From Shewanella algae (GTDB lineage Bacteria; Pseudomonadota; Gammaproteobacteria; Enterobacterales; Shewanellaceae): DNA of 64,000 bases. A program made the position numbers and the translations under genes. Below the pieces are notes generated by a model that searched no databases, was not told the DNA's origin, and saw only the letters and a list, made by a program, of their open reading frames with translations. The stretch covers positions 3,253,001-3,317,000 of the forward strand of contig NZ_CP068230.1 of the NCBI RefSeq assembly GCF_009183365.2, in the 5' to 3' direction. Shown here one piece after another: positions 17,930 through 26,972 of this stretch (within the stretch, counting starts at the first letter, position 1; the number at the start of each line of letters is the position of its first letter).

Positions 17930-18562
17930 CTAGCCAAAGAACAAACGCCAGAGCCAAGAGGCGTCCAGGTCTTCCTTGCACTGATTATATTGCGCCGCAT
18001 AACGGCGGGAACGATTGTCCACCTTGTCGGCCACCCTTACCAACCAGGCCTTGCTGCGGTAACTGCCGCGTTTGTAGCCGCCCCAGCCTTCGTGATAATT
18101 GAGATACTGGTTGCGGGCATCCCACTTGGACACACCATTGATCTTATGGCTCTTGTAGATAAACCAGCCCATAAAATCCATTGCATCATCAAAATCGCTG
18201 CGACTGGCCCAGCTGTTGCCGGTCTCACGCACATAATCATCCCAGGTCATGGTCTTGGCCTGGGCATAACCATAAGCATCACTGGCGCGTCCTATGGGAA
18301 TGATCCACAAGAAATACTCCATAGGTGGCGCCGCATTATGCTTGAAGGAGCTCTCCTGATACATCATGGCCAAGGGCACATGCACGGGAACGCCCCACTT
18401 TTCACGGGCATCCTTGGCAGCGTTGTACCAAGATCTGTGCTCTTTGAAGATGGAACAGATATTGTCGGGCTCTTTGGGAGGTGAAGTGGCGCAGCCACCC
18501 AAAAACAGGGAGGCGGAAACAGCAAGCGCCGGGGCAAATTTGGATAGAAACTGTCGCTTCAC
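17930..18562 (-). CDS. Lytic transglycosylase-like lipoprotein (SLT fold)
   Basis: Starting at GTG (18562, GAGA just upstream) the protein has 210 residues with a lipoprotein signal and lipobox LGGC; a longer frame from 18628 would place this signal internally. The body has SLT-family features: the catalytic-type Glu in AMMYQESSF, then YGYAQAKTMTWDDY and the NYHEGWGGY block. It probably cleaves peptidoglycan glycan strands from the inner face of the outer membrane. The next gene upstream on the same strand is a small lipoprotein with gshA, about 100 bases away. Confidence 0.85.
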   Translation of the reverse strand: MKRQFLSKFAPALAVSASLFLGGCATSPPKEPDNICSIFKEHRSWYNAAKDAREKWGVPVHVPLAMMYQESSFKHNAAPPMEYFLWIIPIGRASDAYGYAQAKTMTWDDYVRETGNSWASRSDFDDAMDFMGWFIYKSHKINGVSKWDARNQYLNYHEGWGGYKRGSYRSKAWLVRVADKVDNRSRRYAAQYNQCKEDLDASWLWRLFFG

Positions 18563-18665
18563 GAAAATCTCACGGCTTTCAAAGGCCAGGCCTTTGGTTG
18601 AACTTGGACTCAGTGTCGCCCGAGTCAAACATCAAATGCAACCTGAGCCTCTGAAAAAGTGAGCT

Positions 18666-19091
18666 TTATTGCGGCTCCGGCAGCTCGCATTCATGAACTT
18701 CCTGCTGCCAGACCACAGGTTCCCAGTAACCGGTATCCTTGCCGGTATAGCGCCTGTCGGTATTGAACTTGGCCGCCAGGTGATAACGTTGCCCGGCTTC
18801 CACCAGCAACTTCAGCTCCTTGGGCGTGCGGGCCGACAATCGCACTTTGAGCTCAGGTGAATCTATCAGCTCAGAGACGGTAAAGCTGTGTTCACCCGGT
18901 GGCAACTGATAGTTGGGTTTGGAAATCACGGGTTGGCCATCGAGATGGGTGACCACCAAGCGATAAAACTGCTGCTCCCGATCCGGCTCCAGATAACCTG
19001 AAACCGTACCACATTCGCGCCCGGGCTCGGGAGCACTGGCGCAGGCCGATAGCAACAGGGCTGCGGCCGAGATTAACAACAAAGACTTCAC
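18666..19091 (-). CDS. Small hypothetical lipoprotein downstream of gshA
   Basis: This 141-residue protein has a lipoprotein signal with lipobox LSAC and Cys17, then a compact beta-rich domain with no motif I recognise. Conserved-looking elements are QQFYRLVVTHLDGQP, LPPGEHSFTVSELI and YHLAAKFNTD, an arrangement seen in many small outer-membrane lipoproteins of Shewanella. Its ATG overlaps the gshA stop by four bases, so translation is coupled. A link to glutathione metabolism is not supported by sequence. Confidence 0.8.
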   Translation of the reverse strand: MKSLLLISAAALLLSACASAPEPGRECGTVSGYLEPDREQQFYRLVVTHLDGQPVISKPNYQLPPGEHSFTVSELIDSPELKVRLSARTPKELKLLVEAGQRYHLAAKFNTDRRYTGKDTGYWEPVVWQQEVHECELPEPQ

Positions 19092-20680
19092 TGACTGACT
19101 GCTTCCTTGGCTGGTTCATCGGCAAAGTACTGAACCAGAAAATCATCAAAATTCAAACGATCAGCGGCTTCCATCTGCAACTGACTCTCGATTGAGGCCT
19201 GGGCTTCGGCTTCAAAGGAAGCCAGCGCCGCGGCACTCAGCGGATAATTCAGCAGCTGCTGCTGATATTCTTTCGCCAATGCCATCACCCAGGCGCCGTG
19301 ATCCAGGCCCTGGTCTGCCAAGGTCTTCATCACCTGCCCAGACAGCGTCTCATTCGGGTCGATAACGGCTTGATGCCACTTGGCCAGTGCCAGCTGATAT
19401 TGGTCATCATCCTTTCCATCGAGCAGCTTGGCCAACTGCTGCAGCTCGGCAAACAGTGCCAGCATCCACTGCTCACGCGCCACAGGCTCGCCATTTTGGC
19501 TCAGCATTAAGCCGGGCTTACGCCCTTCCAACACCACGGCCTTGAGGTTGGCGGCTATCTCCTGCTCACCGATGCTATCGGTCGTCGCCGATGGACTCAA
19601 CAAACAATGAAGCAGGAACAGATCCAGGAAGCGCACCTGAGAGGCCTCTATGCCTATGGCACTGAAGGGGTTAACGTCCAGTGCCCGCACTTCGATATAT
19701 TCCACCCCGGCGCGTGCCAGTGCCTCGGAAGGCTTTTCACCGCTGCGGGTCACACGCTTGGCGCGAATGGGGGCATAAAACTCATTTTCTATCTGCAACA
19801 CATTGGCGTTGAGCTGGCGATATTCGCCATCAACCTTCACCCCTATGTTGGCAAAGTTGTCCGAAGGCATCTTGATGGCGGCGCGGATCCCCTTGAGATA
19901 ATCCGCCAGCGAGTTATAGCTGATACTGAGCCGCTCCTGCTCCTTGTTGGTGTAACCCAGGTCACTCATTCTCAGTGAGGTGGCCCAAGGCAGATACAGG
20001 GTGCCGCGGCCCATCTTTTCAAAATCCAGTTCTGTCTGCTGCTCTTTGATGAAAGAGCCGCACAGCGCCGGTGAAGCGCCAAACAGATAAGGCAACACCC
20101 ACACCAAGCGGCGGTAGTTGCGGATAAGGCCAAAGTAGCGCTCGGAGATAAAGTCACAGCGGGAAACCGACTTGTCGCTCTGGGCATAGAGCAGATCCCA
20201 AAGCTCGTCAGAAACCGAGAAGTTAAAGTGCACTCCTGAGATGATCTGCATTAAAGCGCCGTATCTGTAGGTCAGGCCCTTGCGATAGAGGGTCTTCATC
20301 CGCCCTGAGTTGGAGCTGCCGTATTGGGCGATGGGAATATCCTTCTCGTCGCCAACATAACAAGGCATGCTCACGGGCCAAAGCTTTTGTCCCTTAAGCT
20401 GATTGAGGGTAAAGGCATGAGTCTCGGTGAGGCCGGTAAGCAGCTCATCTATGCTGTGGGTAACAGGCGTTATGAACTCGAGCAACGCCTCACTGTAATC
20501 AGTAGTGATCCTCGAGTGGGTCAGGGCCGAGCCCAAGGTTTTGGGATGACCATCCATAGCCAGGTGCCCGCTGGCATCAATTCTCAAGGCTTCTCGCTCA
20601 ATCCCACGGCGCATATCCTTGAGTGCGGCGCGTCCTTCGGCTCCTTTGAGCATTGCGACAGATTCGGTAAATGACTTCAA
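19088..20680 (-). CDS. gshA: Glutamate-cysteine ligase GshA
   Basis: This 530-residue cytoplasmic enzyme joins glutamate and cysteine in the first step of glutathione synthesis. It is of the gammaproteobacterial class (E. coli GshA length class). Family features include the N-terminal RRGIEREALRIDASGHLA with the active-site glutamate, TTDYSEALLEFITP, SGVHFNFSV and the C-terminal YIEVRALDVNPFSAIGI. It is the first gene of a two-gene unit with the small lipoprotein. The 272-base upstream gap includes the terminator of the M16 protease gene. Confidence 0.97.
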   Translation of the reverse strand: MKSFTESVAMLKGAEGRAALKDMRRGIEREALRIDASGHLAMDGHPKTLGSALTHSRITTDYSEALLEFITPVTHSIDELLTGLTETHAFTLNQLKGQKLWPVSMPCYVGDEKDIPIAQYGSSNSGRMKTLYRKGLTYRYGALMQIISGVHFNFSVSDELWDLLYAQSDKSVSRCDFISERYFGLIRNYRRLVWVLPYLFGASPALCGSFIKEQQTELDFEKMGRGTLYLPWATSLRMSDLGYTNKEQERLSISYNSLADYLKGIRAAIKMPSDNFANIGVKVDGEYRQLNANVLQIENEFYAPIRAKRVTRSGEKPSEALARAGVEYIEVRALDVNPFSAIGIEASQVRFLDLFLLHCLLSPSATTDSIGEQEIAANLKAVVLEGRKPGLMLSQNGEPVAREQWMLALFAELQQLAKLLDGKDDDQYQLALAKWHQAVIDPNETLSGQVMKTLADQGLDHGAWVMALAKEYQQQLLNYPLSAAALASFEAEAQASIESQLQMEAADRLNFDDFLVQYFADEPAKEAVSQ

Positions 20681-20856
20681 ATTCTTTTTCTCTGCTTGGC
20701 GGCCTAGGCCTTTATCTGGCCAATAGACCCGGGCATACCTGCTCCGCTTTCATCTCTTGGTGATTCATCACCAAAAGGCACAGGACTGCTCTGTGTGACT
20801 GCTGCCCAAAATAAAGCCTAAGCGGCCTTTCAGGCAAGTGTAATTTAAAAGAGACA

Positions 20857-20886
20857 GGCGGTGATGCTCTTTCAAGCATCACCGCC
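20857..20886 (-). terminator. Terminator of the M16 protease gene
   Basis: GGCGGTGATGCT (20857-20868) and AGCATCACCGCC (20875-20886) form a perfect 12-bp stem with a 6-base loop. On the minus strand it is followed by a T-rich stretch (TGTCTCTTTTAAATTA), 67 bases past the protease stop. Confidence 0.88.
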
Positions 20887-20952
20887 TTGCATAGTGGCAA
20901 GCGAGTCGTAACCCGCTGCGGTCAAGATCAATATGAGGTCAAAGTGACCGTT

Positions 20953-23808
20953 TTACAAGGGCAGATTGATCACTGAATAACCCATTGCCTCAATACCTGG
21001 CTCGATAAGATTTTTATCCCCGACCACCAATATTTGCATGCTGGCAGGATCCAACCATTCTTTAGCCAGCTCATTGAGCTTATCAAGACTGGTTTGGTTG
21101 ATAATCTCATCCTGACGGGCAGTAAAATCATCGTTCAGACCGTACTTCTGAATCATTCGGATAAAGCCGGCCTTTTGGTAAGGCGTTTCATAATCCAGTG
21201 CTTTACCCTGCGAAATTGAGGCCCGCATAAAGCTAAGCTCTTGTGTCGTCATCCCCTTATCATGATAAGCCTTGAGCTCCTTGATAAACTCGGCCAGCGC
21301 CTTGTCGGTGACATCACTGCGAACGCTGGCGCCCGCCTTGAAGTATCCCTGCTCAATACCACCACTGAAGAAGCTGCGGGCACCATAGGTGTAGCCCTTG
21401 TCTTCCCTGAGATTAAGGTTGATGCGGCTGTTGAAGGCGCCGCCCAAGGGATAGTTCATCAGGTAAGCCTTGAAGAAGTCGCCCGTGGCATCGTAAGGCA
21501 GAGCGCGCTTGCCTATGCTGATAACCGACTGGGCCGCTCCCGGCTTATCGATAAGGAACACCACACCGGGTTTACCCTCGGGCATCTCACCCAAGGTCGG
21601 CAGAGACACAGCCTGGCCGCCCCAAGGCTCCAATCCTTTTAGCTTGCCGATTAGCTGCTCGCGTGGCAGATCGGTTACCGCCACCAGTTGGGCGTTGCCG
21701 GCGCGATACTGCTCCTTATAGAAAGCCTTGATATCATCGAGCGTCAGCTGGCTGATACTCTCAAGCGTACCGTTATCATTGACACCGAGACTGGTTTGGC
21801 TGCCAAACAGCAACTTGCTGAAACCCTCTTCGGCCAGATAGTTGGGATCCGAGGCCAGATGTTGCAGGTTTTGCAACTGTTGCTGTTTTACCCGCTCGAA
21901 ATCGGCTTCCTTGAAGCCTGGCTCAAACAGCCTTTCTTCGACTATTGCCAGGGTCTTATCCAGGTTTTCGGTCAAGGCCGAGATCCGGATGCTGCTTTGA
22001 TAGCCGCTGCTGTCGAACACCACGGAAGATCCCAGCAGCTCCAGCGCCTGGGCCAGTTCTTCACTGCTGCGTTTGGCGCTGGACTCATTGAGCATGGCCG
22101 CAGTCAAACCGGCGAGCCCGGCCTTTTCCACCGGCACCAGTCTGTGACCGCCGTTGAGGTAGATGACCAGCTCGGTAGTAGGCGTTTCATGGCTTTCAGT
22201 GCCCATGACACTGATACCGTTGTTCAGCTGGGCAGACCAAAGCTTGGGCACCTGCATGGAGGGCGCCTTGCCGGCAGCGGGGATCTTACTGCGATCGAAA
22301 CTGCTGTTGGCACTTGCTGCCTGCTGCAACCCGGCAACGGCGTTGGCGGCAACCCTTGGCTCAGGCGGGGTAAAGTTATCGGCCTTGGCCACCAGCGCCT
22401 TGGCGCCCATGGGCACCACACTCATCACCACGCTGGGCTTATCCTTGATGTAGCGCTTGAATACCCGCATCACATCTTCTTTGGTCACAGCATCATAGCG
22501 GGCCAAATCTTTGGCTATCTGATTGGGATCACCGGCGAATGTCTGGTTATAGGCCAGGTTGGACACCTTGCCCGAGACACTCTGCAGCGAGAAGATGCTG
22601 TCGGCGCGGAACTGCACCTTGACCTTCTGCAGATCTTCATCTGTGACGCCCCGCTGTTCAAATTCGGCAATCGATTCGCGGATCTTGGCCTCTATCGGCG
22701 CCAGTGCTCCGCCCTTGGCCGGATTGGCCAAGGCGTAGATGGACATTTGACAGGCCAGCTCCTGGCAAGGATGACTGACCCCGGCCTGCACCGCATAACC
22801 ATCTTTCACCAGATTCTTGTAAACCAGCGAGGTCTTGCCGCCGCCGAGAATATTGGCCAGCAGATCCAGCGCGGCCTCATCCTGGTGACGGGCATAAACG
22901 GTTGGGAAAGCAATACGGATGAGTGGCAGATGGACATTGTCTTCCATCGAGATATAGCGGCTCTTGTCCAGCGTTACCAAAGGTTTGGCATCGGTCGCCA
23001 CCTCAGGCCCCTTGGGAATATCGCCAAAGTACTTGCTGACCCAGGCCAGCGTCTGCGCGGTATCGATATCACCGCCTATGGTCAGAGTGGCATTGTTGGG
23101 GCCGTACCAGCGTTGGAAGAAGTGTCTTACATCATCAGACGTGGCGCGATCGAGATCCTCGGGCCAACCTATCACAGGCCAGGAATAAGGATGACCGGCG
23201 GGATAAAACGCCTGATTGAAGCGTTCATTCATCCGCCCATAAGGACGGTTATCGATACGCTGGGCCCGTTCGTTTTTCACGGTTTCCCGCTGCACTTCAA
23301 ATTTCTTATCGGTCAGGGCCGGAAGCAGATAGCCCATACGGTCCGACTCCAACCAAAGCATTTTTTCCAACTGATTACTGGGAACAGTTTCGAAATAGTT
23401 GGTGCGATCAGTGTTGGTGGTGCCATTCAAGGTGCCGCCGGCTTCGGTGACTATCTTGAAATGCTGTTCATCGGCCACATGCTCGGAGCCCTGGAACATC
23501 ATGTGTTCAAACAGATGGGCAAAACCACTGCGCCCCGCCTGCTCTCTGGCCGAGCCCACATGATAAGTTACATCCACATGTACCAGAGGATCAGAATTGT
23601 CCTGATGCAGTATCACTGTCAGGCCGTTGGCCAAGCGATACTTGCTGTAAGGGATACCGACTTCACCGGCCTTGGGGGTGACCGACTCGATGAGAGTCAC
23701 TCCTGCCGGCAGTTGTACCGAGGAAACCTCAGCCAATCCTGTGTCGGTCTGCACTGAGCAACCCGCCAATGCGGCTGAAATTGCCGCCGCCAATAACCAT
23801 TTCTTCAA
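20953..23808 (-). CDS. M16 zinc metalloprotease lipoprotein (pitrilysin/PqqL-like)
   Basis: This 951-residue protein starts at TTG seven bases after AGGAG and carries a lipoprotein signal with lipobox LAGC (Cys17). It has two M16 halves. The N-terminal half has the inverted zinc motif HLFEH at about residue 100 within AGRSGFAHLFEHMMFQG, with the downstream Glu of the family in VQRETVKNERAQ. The second half, from about 510, lacks that motif as is normal and has the RxxY-type region LREDKGYTYGARS. It should degrade peptides in the periplasm. It is monocistronic and ends in a strong terminator. Confidence 0.92.
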   Translation of the reverse strand: MKKWLLAAAISAALAGCSVQTDTGLAEVSSVQLPAGVTLIESVTPKAGEVGIPYSKYRLANGLTVILHQDNSDPLVHVDVTYHVGSAREQAGRSGFAHLFEHMMFQGSEHVADEQHFKIVTEAGGTLNGTTNTDRTNYFETVPSNQLEKMLWLESDRMGYLLPALTDKKFEVQRETVKNERAQRIDNRPYGRMNERFNQAFYPAGHPYSWPVIGWPEDLDRATSDDVRHFFQRWYGPNNATLTIGGDIDTAQTLAWVSKYFGDIPKGPEVATDAKPLVTLDKSRYISMEDNVHLPLIRIAFPTVYARHQDEAALDLLANILGGGKTSLVYKNLVKDGYAVQAGVSHPCQELACQMSIYALANPAKGGALAPIEAKIRESIAEFEQRGVTDEDLQKVKVQFRADSIFSLQSVSGKVSNLAYNQTFAGDPNQIAKDLARYDAVTKEDVMRVFKRYIKDKPSVVMSVVPMGAKALVAKADNFTPPEPRVAANAVAGLQQAASANSSFDRSKIPAAGKAPSMQVPKLWSAQLNNGISVMGTESHETPTTELVIYLNGGHRLVPVEKAGLAGLTAAMLNESSAKRSSEELAQALELLGSSVVFDSSGYQSSIRISALTENLDKTLAIVEERLFEPGFKEADFERVKQQQLQNLQHLASDPNYLAEEGFSKLLFGSQTSLGVNDNGTLESISQLTLDDIKAFYKEQYRAGNAQLVAVTDLPREQLIGKLKGLEPWGGQAVSLPTLGEMPEGKPGVVFLIDKPGAAQSVISIGKRALPYDATGDFFKAYLMNYPLGGAFNSRINLNLREDKGYTYGARSFFSGGIEQGYFKAGASVRSDVTDKALAEFIKELKAYHDKGMTTQELSFMRASISQGKALDYETPYQKAGFIRMIQKYGLNDDFTARQDEIINQTSLDKLNELAKEWLDPASMQILVVGDKNLIEPGIEAMGYSVINLPL

Positions 23809-23846
23809 AACGTTACTCCTTCAACCAGAGACTGAAACCCAATAAC

Positions 23847-24272
23847 TCATTGCAGCCACTCTAAAGCCAACAACACAATAATCAAATAGCGCAGCCCCTT
23901 GCCTGTCAAAATCATCAGAGTGGATTTTGTAAGAGGAAGTTTCATCCAACCTGCTAAAAGGCACAGAATATCGCCGATCAGTGGCACCCAGGAAAGTAAC
24001 AAGGCCCAATAGCCGTAGCGGTTGAGCAGCGCCAGCGCCTGCTTGTGACGACCGCTGTCGAGTTGCTCGGGCGTGACCGCCTTGCGCCCCAAAAGCCCAA
24101 GTAGATAGCTGCTCAAGGCCCCCAAGGTGTTACCTATAGTGGCGCTAAGCAGCAGTGACAATGCCATCTCCGGCTGCTTGTCCAGCAAAGCCAGCAACAA
24201 GACTTCCGAGCCTCCAGGCAGCAATGTCGCCGCCAAAAAAGCGCCGCTGAACATCAGCCAGAGTTCCCACAT
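23847..24272 (-). CDS. yqaA: YqaA-family small membrane protein
   Basis: This 141-residue inner-membrane protein matches the YqaA family, a short relative of the DedA/SNARE-associated proteins. It has the N-terminal FSGAFLAATLLPGGSEVLLLALL, ATIGNTLGALSSYLLGLLGR with its re-entrant-type loop, and GYWALLLSWVPLIGDILCLLAGW, with four to five hydrophobic segments. Function is unproven; DedA relatives include lipid flippases. It lies alone, 38 bases upstream of the M16 protease start and on the same strand. Confidence 0.9.
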   Translation of the reverse strand: MWELWLMFSGAFLAATLLPGGSEVLLLALLDKQPEMALSLLLSATIGNTLGALSSYLLGLLGRKAVTPEQLDSGRHKQALALLNRYGYWALLLSWVPLIGDILCLLAGWMKLPLTKSTLMILTGKGLRYLIIVLLALEWLQ

Positions 24273-24474
24273 AAGATACTTTCCTGCATACTGCCTGAAT
24301 CAAATGTCCATCCAGGCAAGTTCAAAGATAAATAGTTTTTAGCGCTGAAAGATATAAGAAAACAATGTCATTGCCCAGCTAAGTCTCAAGAGTTTAAATC
24401 ATACAATCGCGATAGAAAGCCACAAAACCAGGGGTTAAAACCAGCCCTAAGATGGACAAGGAAAGGAGTCATAA

Positions 24475-25440
24475 ATGCAGGAGCTGAACTTTATTCAATC
24501 TGTTCAGGAGCGGGATATTGATTTGATGTTGCTGGAGGAGTGCCACACTTCAATGGCCTTCTGCAATTGGTTGGTTTCCCGGGTATATGAATTCCCCCAC
24601 GCCGTAGAGTTTGTCGGCGCCTGGCATTCTGTCATTCACAATCAATACGGTGAGTCGGATCTCGTGGTGATTTTCAAGGCCAATGACGGCTCCCATCAAG
24701 CCATTCTTATCGAAAACAAGATAGATGCAACGCCACAACAGCAACAAGGGTTAAGGTATCGCTACCGCGGCGAACATGGGATAGAACAGGGCTATTGGGT
24801 CGATTTTCGCACCTGTCTGTTGGCTCCGCAAAAATACCTGGCATCCAACAATGAGCCCTATGATAAAACCATCGCCTATGAGGAACTCATGGCGTACTTT
24901 GTCGCCCAAGGGGCATGGTACCGGGCACGGCTTATGGCCGAGAGCATCAGCAAGCAAAGACGTGGATACCTTCCCAGCATTAGCCCCGAAGTCACAGAGT
25001 TTGCCAGGTGTTATCTTGAGTTTGCGAAAAGACATCACCCGGAGTTGAACCCGGAAACACCCAAAAACCGCGCCGCCGGACATTCCTGGCTGCATTTCTA
25101 CCCGCTACTGCCCAATAAGCAAATCCGCATCGTTCATCAATTGGCAGGAAGCCTGGTCAAAATCATGTTTCTGGGAGCAGCCGAGCAGCTTGATATACTC
25201 ACGCAAGCCTTCGGTGCTTATGCAAGCACAGGACTCATGATCAAACGCTCCGGCAAGTCTGTCGTGATGGAACTGCCTACGCCGCCCATTGACCCTTTTA
25301 AAGACAAATTCGAAGATGTCCAACCGCAAGTGCAACAATCCATTGCCCAAGCCAAGAAACTGAGACAGATGTTAATTCAGGTGCTGGCGGATAAAGGCAT
25401 TGCAGCGAGCAATATTCAAGCATCTGACTGGTACTCTTGA
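24475..25440 (+). CDS. Predicted PD-(D/E)XK nuclease-fold protein
   Basis: This 321-residue protein starts behind AAGGAG. Its N-terminal half carries a plausible PD-(D/E)XK core: GESD with Asp62, then after a beta strand LIENKID with Glu80 and Lys82, followed by a Gln-rich helix. The C-terminal half (about 195-321) has no motif I recognise. Proteins of this type are annotated as PD-(D/E)XK superfamily hypotheticals and occur in phage-defence or DNA-repair settings. Here it is isolated between yqaA and a small membrane protein gene, with no methylase or helicase partner, so its role is open. Confidence 0.75.
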   Translation: MQELNFIQSVQERDIDLMLLEECHTSMAFCNWLVSRVYEFPHAVEFVGAWHSVIHNQYGESDLVVIFKANDGSHQAILIENKIDATPQQQQGLRYRYRGEHGIEQGYWVDFRTCLLAPQKYLASNNEPYDKTIAYEELMAYFVAQGAWYRARLMAESISKQRRGYLPSISPEVTEFARCYLEFAKRHHPELNPETPKNRAAGHSWLHFYPLLPNKQIRIVHQLAGSLVKIMFLGAAEQLDILTQAFGAYASTGLMIKRSGKSVVMELPTPPIDPFKDKFEDVQPQVQQSIAQAKKLRQMLIQVLADKGIAASNIQASDWYS

Positions 25441-25489
25441 AGAACCCCGGTCTATGATTAAGCCATATCTCTTTGAATAGTGAGCAATC

Positions 25490-25657
25490 ATGGCCCGTCT
25501 TTTGTTTCTGCCTATTATCCTGTCCCTGTTCTGGATAGCATTTTTACACTTCAATAACGTCCCTTTGGCACAGGGGAAACGCGGTTTTATTTGGATAATA
25601 GGCGTCAGTGGTGCCTTGATTGCCCTGCTGTCACTGGCCATCTGGCTGACGGCCTAA
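25490..25657 (+). CDS. Small two-helix membrane protein, 55 residues
   Basis: An intact frame from ATG to TAA encodes 55 residues beginning MARLLFLPIILSLFWIAFLH and ending AIWLTA. Two hydrophobic helices (about 4-20 and 35-54) are separated by a short polar loop with several basic residues. The ribosome site is weak (TGAG). It lies 49 bases after the nuclease-fold gene and about 100 bases before a bidirectional terminator, so it could be its co-transcribed partner. Function unknown. Confidence 0.6.
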   Translation: MARLLFLPIILSLFWIAFLHFNNVPLAQGKRGFIWIIGVSGALIALLSLAIWLTA

Positions 25658-25754
25658 GCTTTTGATATAAGCCTTTGAAATGAATGCTTGAATCGACTCA
25701 GAGTGTACCAAAACCCGCGCGTTGCGGTTTGCCCTCCAGCGAGCCTTAAAACCG

Positions 25755-25792
25755 ATAACCGGCGCGGCACACTGGCTACGCCGGTTATTTTT
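25755..25792. terminator. Bidirectional terminator beside oadB
   Basis: ATAACCGGCG (25755-25764) pairs perfectly with CGCCGGTTAT (25779-25788) around a 14-base loop. The plus strand continues with a T-run and the minus strand with CGGTTTTAAGG. It separates the small membrane protein gene from oadB. Confidence 0.8.
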
Positions 25793-25829
25793 AACGTCAT
25801 GGCACTCAGCTATTCAGCGCGCAAAGCGC

Positions 25830-26966
25830 TCAGTTCCCCAATACCGCCAGCAGAATACCGGCAGCGACCGCACTGCCCAGCACACCGGCCACATTGGGGC
25901 CCATGGCGTGCATCAACAGGAAGTTTTGCTGATTGGCCTCTAGCCCAACCTTATTCACCACCCTGGCGGCCATGGGAACGGCCGAGACCCCGGCGGCACC
26001 AATCAAGGGGTTGACCTTGCCACCACTGAGTTTACACATGAGTTTGGCCATCAAGACCCCGGCAGCGGTGCCAATGCTGAAGGCCACCGCCCCGAGCAGC
26101 AAGATCCCCAGCGTCTCGACCCGAAGAAACTGCTCGGCCGAGAGCTTGGAACCAACCGCCAATCCGAGGAAGATAGTGACGATATTGATAAGTTCGTTCT
26201 GCGCCGTGTTGGAAAGTCTATCCACCACCCCGGATTCGCGCATCAGGTTTCCGAGACAGAACATGCCCACCAAGGGGGTCGCCGTCGGCAAAAACAATAT
26301 GGTCATTCCCAGTACCATAAGGGGGAAGATGATCTTCTCCTTCTTGCTGACTTCCCGCAGCTGTTCCATCTTGATCTGCCGCTCGGCCTCCGTGGTCAAG
26401 GCCCGCATGATAGGAGGCTGAATGAGCGGCACCAAGGCCATGTAGGAGTATGCCGCCACCGCAATGGCTCCCAGCAAATCAGGCGCCAGTTTGGAGGCGA
26501 GGAAAATGGCCGTGGGACCATCGGCGCCGCCTATGATGGCGATGGCTCCGGCATCTTGCATACTGAACTCAAATCCGGGCACCAGGTTCAGGGCTATCGC
26601 ACCAATCAGGGTAGCGAAGATCCCGAACTGAGCGGCCGCGCCCAGCAATAACGTCTTGGGGTTGGCAATCAGGGCGCCGAAGTCTGTCATGGCACCGACC
26701 CCCATAAAGATCAGCAGCGGAAAAACCCCGGTATCTATGCCCACGTGATAAACATAGTAGAGCAGCCCACCTTCCTCGGTAAAACCTGCATTGGGGATAT
26801 TGGCCAGAATGGCGCCGAAGCCGATGGGAAGCAGCAGCAAAGGCTCAAACTTGCGTACTATTGCCAGATACAACAGCAAGGCACCGACCAACATCATCAA
26901 GGCCTGTGGCCAGGTAAAATGCGCTATTCCCGTCTCAGACCAAAAAGCGAGTAAACCGTCCATCAT
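25830..26966 (-). CDS. oadB: Oxaloacetate decarboxylase beta chain, sodium pump
   Basis: This 378-residue integral membrane protein has about nine to eleven helices and the family's conserved stretch GAIAIIGGADGPTAIFLAS, which holds the Asp implicated in sodium binding, plus the Gly/Asn-rich C-terminal AMGPNVAGVLGSAVAAG. OadB decarboxylates carboxybiotin and uses the energy to expel sodium. It is the last gene of oadGAB, six bases after oadA. Length is within the range of shorter family members. Confidence 0.95.
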   Translation of the reverse strand: MMDGLLAFWSETGIAHFTWPQALMMLVGALLLYLAIVRKFEPLLLLPIGFGAILANIPNAGFTEEGGLLYYVYHVGIDTGVFPLLIFMGVGAMTDFGALIANPKTLLLGAAAQFGIFATLIGAIALNLVPGFEFSMQDAGAIAIIGGADGPTAIFLASKLAPDLLGAIAVAAYSYMALVPLIQPPIMRALTTEAERQIKMEQLREVSKKEKIIFPLMVLGMTILFLPTATPLVGMFCLGNLMRESGVVDRLSNTAQNELINIVTIFLGLAVGSKLSAEQFLRVETLGILLLGAVAFSIGTAAGVLMAKLMCKLSGGKVNPLIGAAGVSAVPMAARVVNKVGLEANQQNFLLMHAMGPNVAGVLGSAVAAGILLAVLGN

Positions 26967-26972
26967 CGCTCC

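Noticed and set aside
21688..23757. A 689-codon open frame on the plus strand
   Set aside because: It is antisense to the M16 protease, whose protein has clear motifs, signal peptide, ribosome site and terminator. The long antisense frame is a by-product of codon bias.
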